From the NCBI GenBank assembly GCA_963757265.1, contig CAVWRA010000006.1, positions 248,001 through 312,000 on the forward strand: 64,000 nucleotides of DNA, in the 5' to 3' direction. Of this stretch, positions 55,001-62,600 are shown piece by piece. How positions within the stretch are numbered: the stretch's first letter is position 1; the number at the start of each line of letters is the position of its first letter. The DNA comes from CAIVVT01 sp963757265 (GTDB lineage Bacteria > Acidobacteriota > Terriglobia > Bryobacterales > Bryobacteraceae). Both the position numbers and the translations under genes were made by a program. Under the pieces are notes generated by a model. It had not been told where the DNA came from, did no database searches, and saw nothing but the letters and a program-made list of their open reading frames with translations.

Positions 55001-55338
55001 GAGACGGTAACGCGCTTGAACCTCCATCACTTAGGATCGCCCGCGCCGTGCCCAAGGAAGACGTGGTCAGCATCGGGAGTTCCTTCCTCAGCGACATCGG
55101 CGTCGTGCGGCTCCGCCATTTCGTTTTTCCTTGGGGCAGGGTGTAGTTCTATCGCGAGTGGTCGGACCGCAGATTCAATGATCCTCACTCAGGCGTTTCG
55201 CGCCGCAAGGACGGCACGGTCATCAAGCAGTAGGCGGCTCTTCTTCCCGACTCACGCCGTACTTCGTCCAGTCCCCGGCCTTTCGGACACGAAACTCCGG
55301 CCTACCCCGCGCCGATTCGCCTGCGCTATCATCCGCCC
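55001..55338. other. gap with right copy of the direct repeat
   Basis: No gene is supported. The right copy of the 34-bp direct repeat occupies 55201-55234. The 200 bases before it have short open frames without recognisable products. The bases after it lead into the next, frameshifted gene. Confidence 0.5.
55201..55234 (+). repeat. 34-bp direct repeat, right copy
   Basis: Identical to 53897-53930, the 3' end of the ManD-like gene including its stop codon. Here it is not preceded by any enolase-like sequence, so it is an isolated copy of the gene end. Confidence 0.9.
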
Positions 55339-55813
55339 ATGAAGCTCACAATCTTCGTCATTCTCACTTCTGCTCGCCCTTCCGGCCCTCGCCGGCGAGG
55401 GCGTCGACGCAGCCTGGAAGAGCCTTCAGTCCCTGGCCGGCGAATGGCAAAGCGCCTCGGGTAAAGCCTCCATCACTTACACCCTCGTCAGCAACAACAC
55501 CGCGGTCATGGAGAGCATGAAAATGCAGTCCGAACCCGACATGGTCACCATGTACCACCGCGACGGCACGGGCCTCGTCGCCACCCACTACTGCAGCATG
55601 GGCAACCAGCCGCGCATGCGCGCCGCCGATGCGGACGCCTCCACCATCCGCTTCCGTTTCGCCGACATCACCAACCTCGCCAAACCCGACGGGGGCCATA
55701 TCAAAGACCTGACTGTCACCTTCCAGGACGCCGACCACATGACCCAGGAATGGACCTCGGTCGAAGCCGGCAAGGAGCAAGTCGAGGTCTTCCACTGGAC
55801 CCGCAAGAAATAG
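55339..55813 (+). pseudogene. small secreted protein gene with a frameshift in the signal peptide
   Basis: The reading frame from 55371 to 55813 encodes LLALPALAGEGVDAAWKSL and a 140-residue beta-rich domain ending in EQVEVFHWTRKK, similar in style to DUF1579-like secreted proteins. ATG 55339 begins MKLTIFVILT, the expected start of the signal peptide, but in another frame: one extra base near 55369 separates them. Without it the product would have a normal leader. A shorter product from ATG 55508 is possible but lacks a signal. Confidence 0.6.
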
Positions 55814-55828
55814 CCACCATCAAGCAAG

Positions 55829-56084
55829 CTACTTGATGAGCCTGAGCCGTTTGAGGTCGCTCTCGCCCCATCCCGCTTGCTCTTCAATCATGCTCCGCAG
55901 CGTCTTGGGCAGGAACGTCGTATTCGAGCCGTGGAACGGCACTCCTCACCCGGCGCCCATCGGGGTGACAATAACGTTGGTGACTCCCGCCGCGGCCCTT
56001 CCGCAGATAGAAACCGTCGGCCAGTAGAGCACGGATCACCTCGCCTGCGGTCAGCGCCCGCACTTTGGAAAAGTCGATCGGCAT
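55829..56084 (-). pseudogene. hicA: hicA toxin gene, frameshifted (HicBA module 1)
   Basis: The first 47 residues match the HicA mRNA-interferase fold: ALTAGEVIRALLADGFYLRK, then GRGGSHQRYCHPDGRRV with the catalytic His. One extra base near 55950 then shifts the frame. In the corrected frame the rest reads VPFHGSNTTFLPKTLRSMIE and ends LKRLRLIK. As it stands the toxin is broken or the base is a sequencing error. It lies 14 bp after hicB. Confidence 0.75.
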
Positions 56085-56098
56085 GCAAGGGGAAATGG

Positions 56099-56344
56099 TC
56101 AGACGGTGACAGCGACGCGCGTGTCATCAAAAACTGAAACGTCGCCGGAGGCGGTGGAGGGCAAGGGCAAGCCATCTTCCCGAATTTCGTCCATGATCAT
56201 CTGGACCACTTCCTGGATGTTCTTGAGAGCCTCTTCCTTGGTCGCCCCCTGGGTCCCCGCGCCGAGGGTTCGCAGCGCCGGGCAATAGGCGTGATAGCCG
56301 CCCTCATCGGGTTCCACGACGACTCTGAAAGTATAGGTCTTCAT
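56099..56344 (-). CDS. hicB: HicB-type antitoxin (module 1)
   Basis: The 81-residue protein has the partial RNase H-like HicB fold: MKTYTFRVVVEPDEGGYHAYC, PALRTLGAGTQGATKEEALKNIQEVVQ. It should neutralise the HicA encoded just downstream. The usual C-terminal DNA-binding domain is absent. ATG 56344 is chosen because the family begins at MKTYTF. Confidence 0.82.
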   Translation of the reverse strand: MKTYTFRVVVEPDEGGYHAYCPALRTLGAGTQGATKEEALKNIQEVVQMIMDEIREDGLPLPSTASGDVSVFDDTRVAVTV

Positions 56345-56408
56345 GGCTGTGGTCTCAGTGGTTCGGCAACCCTCAGCGTAGCGCGTGGCGGCGCCTCGTA
56401 ATCGCTCA

Positions 56409-56633
56409 TTAAGCGCGCAGGAACTCATCCACTTCGATACCTGCCTGCCTTAAGATCGCTCGGAGCGTTCCTTCGGGCATATCGCCTGGATGATTGGGCA
56501 CGGTCGTATAACGATTCGTCCCCGAATGGAACCAGATCTCGTGGCTGCCCGCGGCCTGACGGTCGAACTCGAAGCCGCGCGTCTTCAGCTTGCGGATGAT
56601 CTCTTTGTACCGGAAACCCGACAGGCGTCCCAT
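56409..56633 (-). CDS. hicA: HicA-type mRNA interferase toxin (module 2)
   Basis: The 74-residue protein is a complete YcfA/HicA toxin: GFRYKEIIRKLKTRGFEF, GSHEIWFHSG (catalytic His), TVPNHPGDMPEGTLRAILRQ. It begins directly after the stop of its antitoxin gene. It is a second, unrelated copy beside module 1. Confidence 0.88.
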   Translation of the reverse strand: MGRLSGFRYKEIIRKLKTRGFEFDRQAAGSHEIWFHSGTNRYTTVPNHPGDMPEGTLRAILRQAGIEVDEFLRA

Positions 56634-56864
56634 CTAGGCTGCGACCACGATCGTGTAGTCTCGCCTATCGCAAGTCGGCGGCAAGGTCGGAGCAACGCCG
56701 CGTTCACGCCGCGCTTCGATCAGCTTGCGCGCCACGTCGCGCGCGATCTCCAGCGTTTCCGCGACGGTCCGCCCTTGCGCAACCAGGCCCGGAAGTTCAT
56801 CCGAGGTCGCCAGGAACAAACCCTCCGGCAGTTCCTCGACGTGGACTCGAATCGCCAGCTCCAT
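56634..56864 (-). CDS. HicB-like antitoxin (module 2)
   Basis: The 76-residue protein (MELAIRVHVEELPEGLFLAT, SDELPGLVAQGRTVAETLEIARDVARKL) has the HicB/DUF1902-like fold. It differs clearly from the module 1 antitoxin. ATG 56864 is preferred; an upstream start at 56882 adds six residues. Confidence 0.78.
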   Translation of the reverse strand: MELAIRVHVEELPEGLFLATSDELPGLVAQGRTVAETLEIARDVARKLIEARRERGVAPTLPPTCDRRDYTIVVAA

Positions 56865-57036
56865 ACGAATTGATCCTATCATCCAGAGCCTCCCTATGAG
56901 TGAGATTGCCGTTCAGGCTGCCTCGCCAACATCGCCTGGCCTGCCGCGCGCGAGGATCCTCCCTCCGGGGCTCGAGTCTGAAAACGCGCACAGGAACATC
57001 GGACAACGCTATCCTCTTCTTGGAGGAGGTGCCCTC

Positions 57037-57714
57037 GTGTCTCGCCAAGTCAAGAGCATCCTGAAAAGCGCTGTCAGCATCCCGCTCATGTTGGGCGGCT
57101 ATTGCGCCGCGGCGGGCCGCTTCGACCTCTGGCCGGGCTACGCCTACGTCCTGTTCCTCTTCGCCGGCGGCCTGTCCGCCACCTGGCTCATGAAGACCCG
57201 CCAGCCCGAGCTGCTCGAAGAGCGTTCCCGCGGCCGGTCGGGCGCCAAGCGCTGGGACATTCCGCTGCTGCTTTGGATCGCGCTGCTGGGCCCCGTGAGC
57301 ACCTGCCTCGCCGCCGGTCTCGACGCCCGCCTCCACGGTGTCCCGGCGGCCGGCTGGGCGAACTTCGCCGGCTACCTGCTCGGCCTCGCCGGAATGGCGG
57401 TCACGCTCGTGGCGATGGACGCCAACCGTTTCTTCTCGACGCTGGTCCGCATCCAGACCGACCGCGGCCACGCCGTCGTCTCCTCCGGACCCTACGCCCT
57501 CGTGCGCCATCCCGGCTACGTCGGTATGCTGCTGATGACCGTCGGCACGCCGCCCATGCTCGCCTCGACCTGGGCCTGGATCCCCTGCGCGGTCACCGTG
57601 GCGGTCATCCTGCGCCGCACCGCCCTCGAGGACGCCACCCTGCGCCGCGAGCTCACCGGCTATGAGGAGTACACCGCCCGTACCCGCAGCCGCCTGATCC
57701 CCGGCATCTGGTGA
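57037..57714 (+). CDS. isoprenylcysteine carboxyl methyltransferase-like membrane protein
   Basis: The 225-residue membrane protein has about five helices and the hallmark VVSSGPYALVRHPGYVGMLL plus a C-terminal EEYTARTRSRLIPGIW. This is the ICMT/PEMT fold, which uses S-adenosylmethionine to methylate small or lipid-attached groups. The bacterial substrate is unknown. GTG 57037 is chosen because GGAGGAGG lies seven bases before it; the frame is open further upstream from ATG 56896. Confidence 0.8.
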   Translation: MSRQVKSILKSAVSIPLMLGGYCAAAGRFDLWPGYAYVLFLFAGGLSATWLMKTRQPELLEERSRGRSGAKRWDIPLLLWIALLGPVSTCLAAGLDARLHGVPAAGWANFAGYLLGLAGMAVTLVAMDANRFFSTLVRIQTDRGHAVVSSGPYALVRHPGYVGMLLMTVGTPPMLASTWAWIPCAVTVAVILRRTALEDATLRRELTGYEEYTARTRSRLIPGIW

Positions 57715-58132
57715 GCCGGTCGATCTCGACCTCCTACCTCCGCAGCACCTCTCTGAGACCCGAATTCGACATTTCGACACGACACGACACTACTGTTGAA
57801 TTGTCATACATCTCAATCCGCTGCCAACAGCGCCCCACGGCCCTCGTCCAGCCGCAATCACTGCCGTATCAAGTTGATAAAAGATCTTTTGTCAACTGTG
57901 AACCACTCCGTGGGCAGCCCATCCCCGCTTGCCGGATTCGTCATAAGCTGTATTACGAAATTCGACACTTTTCGACACGAGTGTCGGACTTGGCTTTGTT
58001 CAACTCGTTCCCCGCGCGCCCCTTCAGCGCCGCGGCAAACACACTCCGCGCCGGCCTTTCGCCGGGTCGCGTCCGCCTCCCAGAGCCCTCCGCGGCCGCC
58101 TGATTCTCGGCACCCGGCGAACTCGGCGCGGC
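57715..58132. other. intergenic region with repeat element B
   Basis: No supported gene. Element B fills 57761-57998. The remainder to 58132 is G+C-rich and has no clear motif. Confidence 0.5.
57761..57998 (-). repeat. 238-bp dispersed element, copy B (inverted relative to A)
   Basis: Read on the minus strand, this begins CAAAGCCAAGTCCGACACTC and continues GTGTCGAAAAGTGTCGAATT, matching the left end of element A. It ends with GTGTCGTGTCGAAATGTCG, matching the right end of A. The total length is the same as copy A by my counting. The middle is different and contains a 24-bp near-perfect palindrome at 57873-57896 (arms GTTGATAAAAGA and TCTTTTGTCAAC). Confidence 0.65.
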
Positions 58133-58294
58133 TCAGCCCTCGCCCGGGTAAGGAGGCTTCTTGTGCTTCTGCTTGCGGACCCGCCCGGCCTTCTCCTTCT
58201 TGGTCTCGTGGAGCTGCTCCGGCGGCGGGACCGGGATGCGCATCAGCTTCAGCCGGTCGATCTTGATCTCGATGATCTCCTTCTTCTTGGCCAT
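58133..58294 (-). CDS. small basic protein, unknown
   Basis: This 53-residue, Lys-rich protein (MAKKKEIIEIKIDRLKLMRI...) starts at ATG 58294 after GAGGGA. A hydrophobic-charged first half is followed by a Pro- and Lys-rich tail ending PPYPGEG. It may bind nucleic acid, but I do not know the family. It is on the same strand as the following small membrane genes. Confidence 0.55.
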   Translation of the reverse strand: MAKKKEIIEIKIDRLKLMRIPVPPPEQLHETKKEKAGRVRKQKHKKPPYPGEG

Positions 58295-58398
58295 GCTTCC
58301 CTCGCGCGTTGCCTCTGAATGCTGGTCAGGGTAACACGAAGCGCACCGTTTGCCCACGCGCGCGGCTCAGCAACTTCTGCCAGTCCACGCTCTCGTGA

Positions 58399-58425
58399 GG
58401 GAGCCGCGACCGTGAGCGGAGGGGC
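58399..58425 (+). repeat. GAGCCGCGAC repeat unit
   Basis: GGGAGCCGCGACCGTGAGCG and the next bases match the repeat family found at 52.3 kb and 62.3 kb. It lies between two small genes. Confidence 0.6.
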
Positions 58426-58482
58426 TGAAACCTGTACCGTGGAGCACCTTCACGGGGGCGCTGAGTTGCGCTCGGGAGTGGC

Positions 58483-58665
58483 TCAGCGATGGCCCAGGTA
58501 CATCAGCCAGCCCAGGCCGAAGATCGTGGCCAGGAAATATCCAAACGAGGTCAGACCGTACATCAGCCGCTCGCGGTCGGACCTTTTCGTGACGATGCCC
58601 AGTACCGCCGAGATGAACAGCGCCAGCAGGATCGTCGTCTCGAAGTGCGTTAAGGCCAGTTTCAT
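58483..58665 (-). CDS. small two-helix membrane protein
   Basis: The 60-residue protein has two membrane helices (about residues 10-24 and 40-57) separated by a basic loop TKRSDRERLMYG. It begins 14 bp after the stop of the TM2-like gene, so the two are likely cotranscribed. Function is unknown. Confidence 0.6.
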   Translation of the reverse strand: MKLALTHFETTILLALFISAVLGIVTKRSDRERLMYGLTSFGYFLATIFGLGWLMYLGHR

Positions 58666-58679
58666 CGCGCTCGCGCTCC

Positions 58680-59099
58680 TCAGTCCTTCCGCCCGACTGC
58701 GATCTCCCAGGCGTTGACCATCGCCAGAATATTGCACAGCCCCGCCGTGACCAGGAACTTCGTGCCGTAGTCCACAACGTGCCCCGCCACGTCGGCCGAT
58801 TCGTAGCCGAACCACTTGGTCATGAAGAACGGCAGGCCCGTCGCGAGATTGGCAATGAAGCCGCCGTAGTAGATCACCGTCGTCAGCAGGTCGCCGCCCG
58901 CGGGCTGGAAGATGTAGCCGCGCATCATCAGCCCGATCATAAACGGGATCAGGATGCAGCCCGAAAGGATCAGCCCGCGGTAGTTGCGCTTCAGATAAAA
59001 GTGGCCGCCGCCGGGCAAAAGCCACGCCACAACCAGCACCGGCAGCCACTTCGACACCGGGGGCAGAGGTGGATATTGAACTTCGGGCTTCTCGCTCAT
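58680..59099 (-). CDS. TM2/DUF6677-like membrane protein
   Basis: The 139-residue protein has a Pro-rich cytoplasmic start and four predicted membrane helices. The first carries VVAWLLPGGGHFYLKRNYRG, the pattern of TM2/DUF6677-like proteins (xxPGxGHFYxG). Further helices follow around FMIGLMMRG and NLATGLPFFMT. No function is established for this family. It is upstream of, and probably cotranscribed with, the small two-helix protein. Confidence 0.7.
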   Translation of the reverse strand: MSEKPEVQYPPLPPVSKWLPVLVVAWLLPGGGHFYLKRNYRGLILSGCILIPFMIGLMMRGYIFQPAGGDLLTTVIYYGGFIANLATGLPFFMTKWFGYESADVAGHVVDYGTKFLVTAGLCNILAMVNAWEIAVGRKD

Positions 59100-59160
59100 G
59101 TCGGTAATCTCAGGCTAACACGCGTCACGCGGCGTTCGCCGCGGCCAGGGCTTTGCGGAC

Positions 59161-60120
59161 TCATCGGCCAGGGCCGCCCAGGTGCGATTGCGGCGGCTGC
59201 GTACACAGCCATAGGAACGCTTCCAGGATGCGCGTTCGCTGCACCTCATCGACCGACAGAATGCGGTGCCGTCCGCCCGCTGTGGCGTGAATGTGGTCAT
59301 GCCGCGGTCGTCCACGCCGACTGTCCCCGCGGGCGATGCCGTGAAATAGCCGTCGCCGGGGCGCACGGCGTACAGCGTGGCGGTCAGATCCCAGGTCATC
59401 GTGGTCGTACGGCATCTTCCCGTGAAAGCGGTAAGCGTCGCCCACGGGATGCGCGCCGGGCGGGCCGAAATCGCGCTCGATGCTGGCCCCCGGATACTTG
59501 ATGGTGCGGCCCACTTCGAAGCCGCTCCAGGTAACCGGCGTCGGAAACTCGCGCGCCACCTTCTGCGCCGCCGGGATGTCCGTGACCACGTTGTACTCCG
59601 GACCGCCGCCCGTGAAATCGCCGGCCATCATCACCAGCCGCTGCACTTTTTTCGCGGCCAGGTCGCGCCCGCCGGGCGAATCCAGCAAGCGCGCCAGGTT
59701 CGTGCTGAAGCCCACCTGGACGATCACCACGCTCGCGTCCTTTTCGGCTTCGAGCGCCCGGCGCAGCACCGTGACGGCGTCCCGCGCATCGTCGTTGTAC
59801 TTGTAGTGGCCGGCGTCGAGCGTTTTCTTGAGAAAGCCATCGTCCCTGGTCTTGCCGTCGCGCACGACGCCGACCGGGATCTCCGGCCGGCCGTAGAAGA
59901 TATTGATGGCCGAGGCCAGGCGCGGCGCCCACGGATTGTCCTTCGTAATTGTCACAGCGGCGATCCGCGCTTCGCCGCGGCTCTCAAAGGCGTGCAGAAT
60001 CGCCAGCGCCAGGCAATCGTCAACGTCGTTGCCGATGTCGGTGTCGAAGATCACGGGTACCGGCGGCGCGGCCATGGCCAGTGCGGCCCCGGCGAGTAGC
60101 ACAACGATGGATTTCAACAC
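59161..60120 (-). pseudogene. exported nucleoside hydrolase gene with two frameshifts
   Basis: The N-terminal 215 residues are intact: signal peptide (LKSIVVLLAGAALAMAA), the Ca2+-binding PVIFDTDIGNDVDDCLALAI, and VVIVQVGFSTNLARLL. Near 59405 an extra base moves the frame to MTWDLTATLYAVRPGDGYFT, and near 59275 a second change returns it to HRILSVDEVQRTRILEAFL. Joined, it is a complete IUNH-like hydrolase. Real decay or sequence errors could explain it. The start is GTG 60120, eight bases after truA. Confidence 0.78.
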
Positions 60121-60128
60121 TCGTTCCC

Positions 60129-60881
60129 TCACTCTCGCTCGTACTCTACCGAAATCAGGCACAGCCCGGAGGCGGGCATCGCCGGACCGGCTTTCCCTTC
60201 GAACCCCGGCTCGAGGCGCCTGAGCAGCTCCTCCCGCCCCAGGTTGCCTTTCCCGGCCTCGATCAGCGTGCCCATCATCATGCGCACCATGTGCTTCAGG
60301 AATCCGCTGCCGCGCACGCGATAGATCAGCTCGTCGCCCTCCCGCCACAGCGTCGAATCGAACACCGTCCGCACCTTGGAGTAGCCCAGTCCGTCCTTCT
60401 CATCCGCGGCCGCGAAGGCCGAGAAATCGTGCTCGCCTTCGAACACCGCCGCGCTCTCCGCCATGCGCTCCTCGTCCAGCGGGTAGGGGAAACAGCAGAC
60501 ATACAGGCGCCGCATCGGCGGGCAGATCTCCGCGCGCCAGATGCGATACTCGTAAGTTTTCGCCGTGGCGTGGTGGCGCGGGTGGAAGCCGGCTTCGGCT
60601 TCTTCGACGCTCATGACGCGGATCGCGCGCGGCAGCAGACGGTTCAGCGCGCGTCGCAGATTGACCAATGGAATCGGGTTTTCGATGGAGAACGCCGCCA
60701 CCTGCGCCAGCGCGTGCACGCCTGCGTCGGTCCGTCCGGAGCCGGCCACATCCACCGCGCGGCCCTCGATCTCGCTGACCGCCTTTTCAAGTTCGCCCTG
60801 GATGGTGTTCAGCTCCGGCTGCACCTGCCAGCCGTGAAACTCCGTGCCGTCGTAGGCGACTTCGATGCGGATGCGGCGCAT
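60129..60881 (-). CDS. truA: tRNA pseudouridine synthase A
   Basis: The 250-residue enzyme makes pseudouridine at positions 38-40 of tRNAs. The catalytic Asp is in VAGSGRTDAGVHALAQ. Other conserved parts are VAYDGTEFHGWQVQ, ATAKTYEYRIW and FLKHMVRMMMGTLIEAG. It lies between pyrE (9 bp upstream) and the nucleoside hydrolase gene. Confidence 0.95.
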   Translation of the reverse strand: MRRIRIEVAYDGTEFHGWQVQPELNTIQGELEKAVSEIEGRAVDVAGSGRTDAGVHALAQVAAFSIENPIPLVNLRRALNRLLPRAIRVMSVEEAEAGFHPRHHATAKTYEYRIWRAEICPPMRRLYVCCFPYPLDEERMAESAAVFEGEHDFSAFAAADEKDGLGYSKVRTVFDSTLWREGDELIYRVRGSGFLKHMVRMMMGTLIEAGKGNLGREELLRRLEPGFEGKAGPAMPASGLCLISVEYERE

Positions 60882-60890
60882 GCCGCCGCC

Positions 60891-61487
60891 TCACGCCGGG
60901 CGCGAGCCCGGCTTCACTACCGGCAGCCCCTGCGCGCATAGCGGGCATTGCGCCGGCTCCCAGACGACGACATTCAAAGTGGCCAGCGCGACGCGCGGCA
61001 GCCCCAGGTCGGCGCGGCCGCCGCTGCGGTCGATGATCGACCCCGCGGCCAGCACCTCCGCGCCGGCGGCTTTCAGCACCTCGACCACTTCCAACGAGCT
61101 GCCGCCGGTGGTGACCACGTCTTCAATCACCACGGCGCTCTCGCCCGCCCGCAGCGCGAATCCCCGCCGCAGGACCATTTTCCGGTCAGCGTCGCGCTCG
61201 GTGAAGATATGCCGGGCGCCCAGCGCGCGCGCCACTTCATGGCCGATAATCAGGCCGCCCATGGCCGGGGAAACCACGGTCTCGATCGGGCGCCCCCCGG
61301 CCAGCCGCGCCACGCCCTCGGCCAGCGCGCGGCCCAGTGCCTCGGCATGGCGCGGGTGCTGCAGCACCAGCGCGCATTGCAGGTATTCCGAGCTGTGCAG
61401 GCCGCTCGTCAGCCGGAAATGGCCCTTGAGATAAGCGCCGGTTTCGACGAACAGATCTATCACGCCAGCTGTGGTACTCATCGCCAT
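60891..61487 (-). CDS. pyrE: orotate phosphoribosyltransferase
   Basis: The 198-residue enzyme adds orotate to PRPP in pyrimidine synthesis. It shows GHFRLTSGLHSSEYLQ near the start and the PRPP-binding motif AVVIEDVVTTGGSSLEVV. A C-terminal CPLC pair is unusual but seen in some long OPRTs. ATG 61487 or 61481 could be the start. It heads the pyrE-truA-hydrolase operon. Confidence 0.94.
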   Translation of the reverse strand: MAMSTTAGVIDLFVETGAYLKGHFRLTSGLHSSEYLQCALVLQHPRHAEALGRALAEGVARLAGGRPIETVVSPAMGGLIIGHEVARALGARHIFTERDADRKMVLRRGFALRAGESAVVIEDVVTTGGSSLEVVEVLKAAGAEVLAAGSIIDRSGGRADLGLPRVALATLNVVVWEPAQCPLCAQGLPVVKPGSRPA

Positions 61488-61534
61488 GCGACAGGATACC
61501 ACCCGCGCACTCCCGTGGCGCAGTCGCTGTGTTC

Positions 61535-61581
61535 TGTGGCGCAGACATTCATGTCTGCCGCGTCGACATTCGTGTCAACGT
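61535..61581. repeat. REP sequence left of the transposase
   Basis: Two consecutive small hairpins: GCAGACAT-TC-ATGTCTGC (61541-61558) and GTCGACATTCGTGTCAAC (61562-61579). The whole unit is repeated, inverted, at 62176-62222 and 62304-62346. Confidence 0.75.
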
Positions 61582-61600
61582 GCGTCCTCCGGGACGGAGA

Positions 61601-62332
61601 ATGCCGCCCGTCCTGCCGCACTGCTTCAGCGTGGAAGACTCGCGCCGCCGCCTGCCCCACCGCTACCCGCCGGGGAAGTGGCTTTTCATGACCTGGCACC
61701 TGCACGGGAGTTTGCCCCATGGCATGTATCCGCCTCCAAGGAAGTGCTCGGCGGGCGCAGCTTTCACGTGGCTGGACCGGCGTCTCGACACGCCCCGCAC
61801 AGGACCGCTGTACCTGGCGCAGGAAACAGTCGCCGAGGCCGTCCGCGCCACCTTGCTGAAAGGAGTCCGGCTCCGCTATTTCGAGCTGGGTGCATGGGCG
61901 ATCCTGCCCAATCACGTGCACCTGTTGCTGCTGCCGACTATCGATCCATCCCGGTTGCTGAAATCGCTCAAGGGCGCATCGGCAAGGCAGGCCAACCGGC
62001 TTCTGGGCCGTACTGGAGAGGGCTTCTGGCAGGCCGAGTCCTATGACCATTGGGTGAGGAACGACGAGGAGTGGCGGCGCATTGCTGCCTACATCGAGGA
62101 GAATCCCGTTCGAGCCGGCCTGGCCGCACGGGCGTCGGATTATCCTTGGTCGAGCGCGGGTTCAAACCGGAGAGACGTCAACCCGAATGTCAACGCGGCA
62201 GACACGAATGTCTGCGCCACCCGCCTCCGCGACTCTTGTCGCTATGGCGGGCAAGCAAGGGACGCCCGCTCCCTCACGGTCGCGGCTCTGAAACGAACCC
62301 GGACGTCAACACGAATGTCAACGCAGACATGA
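61601..62332 (+). CDS. REP-associated tyrosine transposase (RAYT)
   Basis: The Y1 transposase of the IS200-like RAYT family is recognised by WLFMTWHLHGS, the HUH-type metal-binding motif LPNHVHLLLLP, and the catalytic Tyr region FWQAESYDHWVRNDEEW, then YIEENPVRAGL. RAYTs cut and move short REP hairpins. After DYPWSSAGS the ORF runs through two REP sequences, so the true functional C-terminus is near 62160 and the remaining 55 residues are translated repeat. ATG 61601 is preferred; the frame opens earlier, inside the left REP. Confidence 0.85.
   Translation: MPPVLPHCFSVEDSRRRLPHRYPPGKWLFMTWHLHGSLPHGMYPPPRKCSAGAAFTWLDRRLDTPRTGPLYLAQETVAEAVRATLLKGVRLRYFELGAWAILPNHVHLLLLPTIDPSRLLKSLKGASARQANRLLGRTGEGFWQAESYDHWVRNDEEWRRIAAYIEENPVRAGLAARASDYPWSSAGSNRRDVNPNVNAADTNVCATRLRDSCRYGGQARDARSLTVAALKRTRTSTRMSTQT
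62176..62222. repeat. REP sequence, right of the transposase core (first)
   Basis: This unit is the inverted near-copy of 61535-61581: GTCAACCCGAATGTCAACGC, then GCAGACACGAATGTCTGCGC. It is inside the 3' part of the transposase ORF. Confidence 0.75.
62264..62294 (-). repeat. GAGCCGCGAC repeat unit, inverted
   Basis: On the minus strand it reads GTTTCAGAGCCGCGACCGTG followed by AGGGAGCGGGC. It sits between the two right-hand REP sequences and belongs to the family at 52.3 and 58.4 kb. Confidence 0.65.
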
Positions 62333-62346
62333 ATGTCTGCGCCACG
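62304..62346. repeat. REP sequence, right (second)
   Basis: Same orientation as the unit at 62176: GTCAACACGAATGTCAACGC, then AGACATGAATGTCTGCGCCA. It overlaps the end of the transposase ORF. Confidence 0.75.
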
Positions 62347-62600
62347 TCCGAGAGCACCTGCGCCTGAGACTGAGCCAACCACAACACCCGACATGCGGAG
62401 CCCGCTCTCGCGTCCATCCCGCCTGTGCCGCCTTTCACGCCTTCTTCCAGCGCATTCATCGGTAATCTCGCGCGGCCTCGAAGGCGGCCTGTTACCATAG
62501 TGGTGTTTTTCTGGAACTTCCGGCCTCCGCCAGGCGTTTCCACAGAAGAGATCACGGATCGGCCGCGCGATCCGACAGACCCAGCAGGACTGACAAGACG
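62347..62600. other. intergenic region before the TolC-family gene
   Basis: No gene is visible. The last 120 bases should include the promoter of the outer membrane protein gene, but no strong -10/-35 pair stands out. Confidence 0.35.

Noticed and set aside
53897..55234. 34-bp direct repeats as target-site duplications of an ordinary transposon
   Set aside because: Transposons make duplications of only a few bases up to about 15; 34 bp including an exact gene end points to another mechanism, and no transposase lies between the repeats.
55814..55835. Inverted repeat CATCAAG/CTTGATG as a terminator between convergent genes
   Set aside because: The 7-bp stem lacks a T tract and overlaps the hicA stop codon; it may be chance.
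61535..62346. CRISPR-like array of repeats around 61.5-62.3 kb
   Set aside because: The units are few, in both orientations, unevenly spaced and flank a RAYT gene; they are REP sequences. No cas genes are present.
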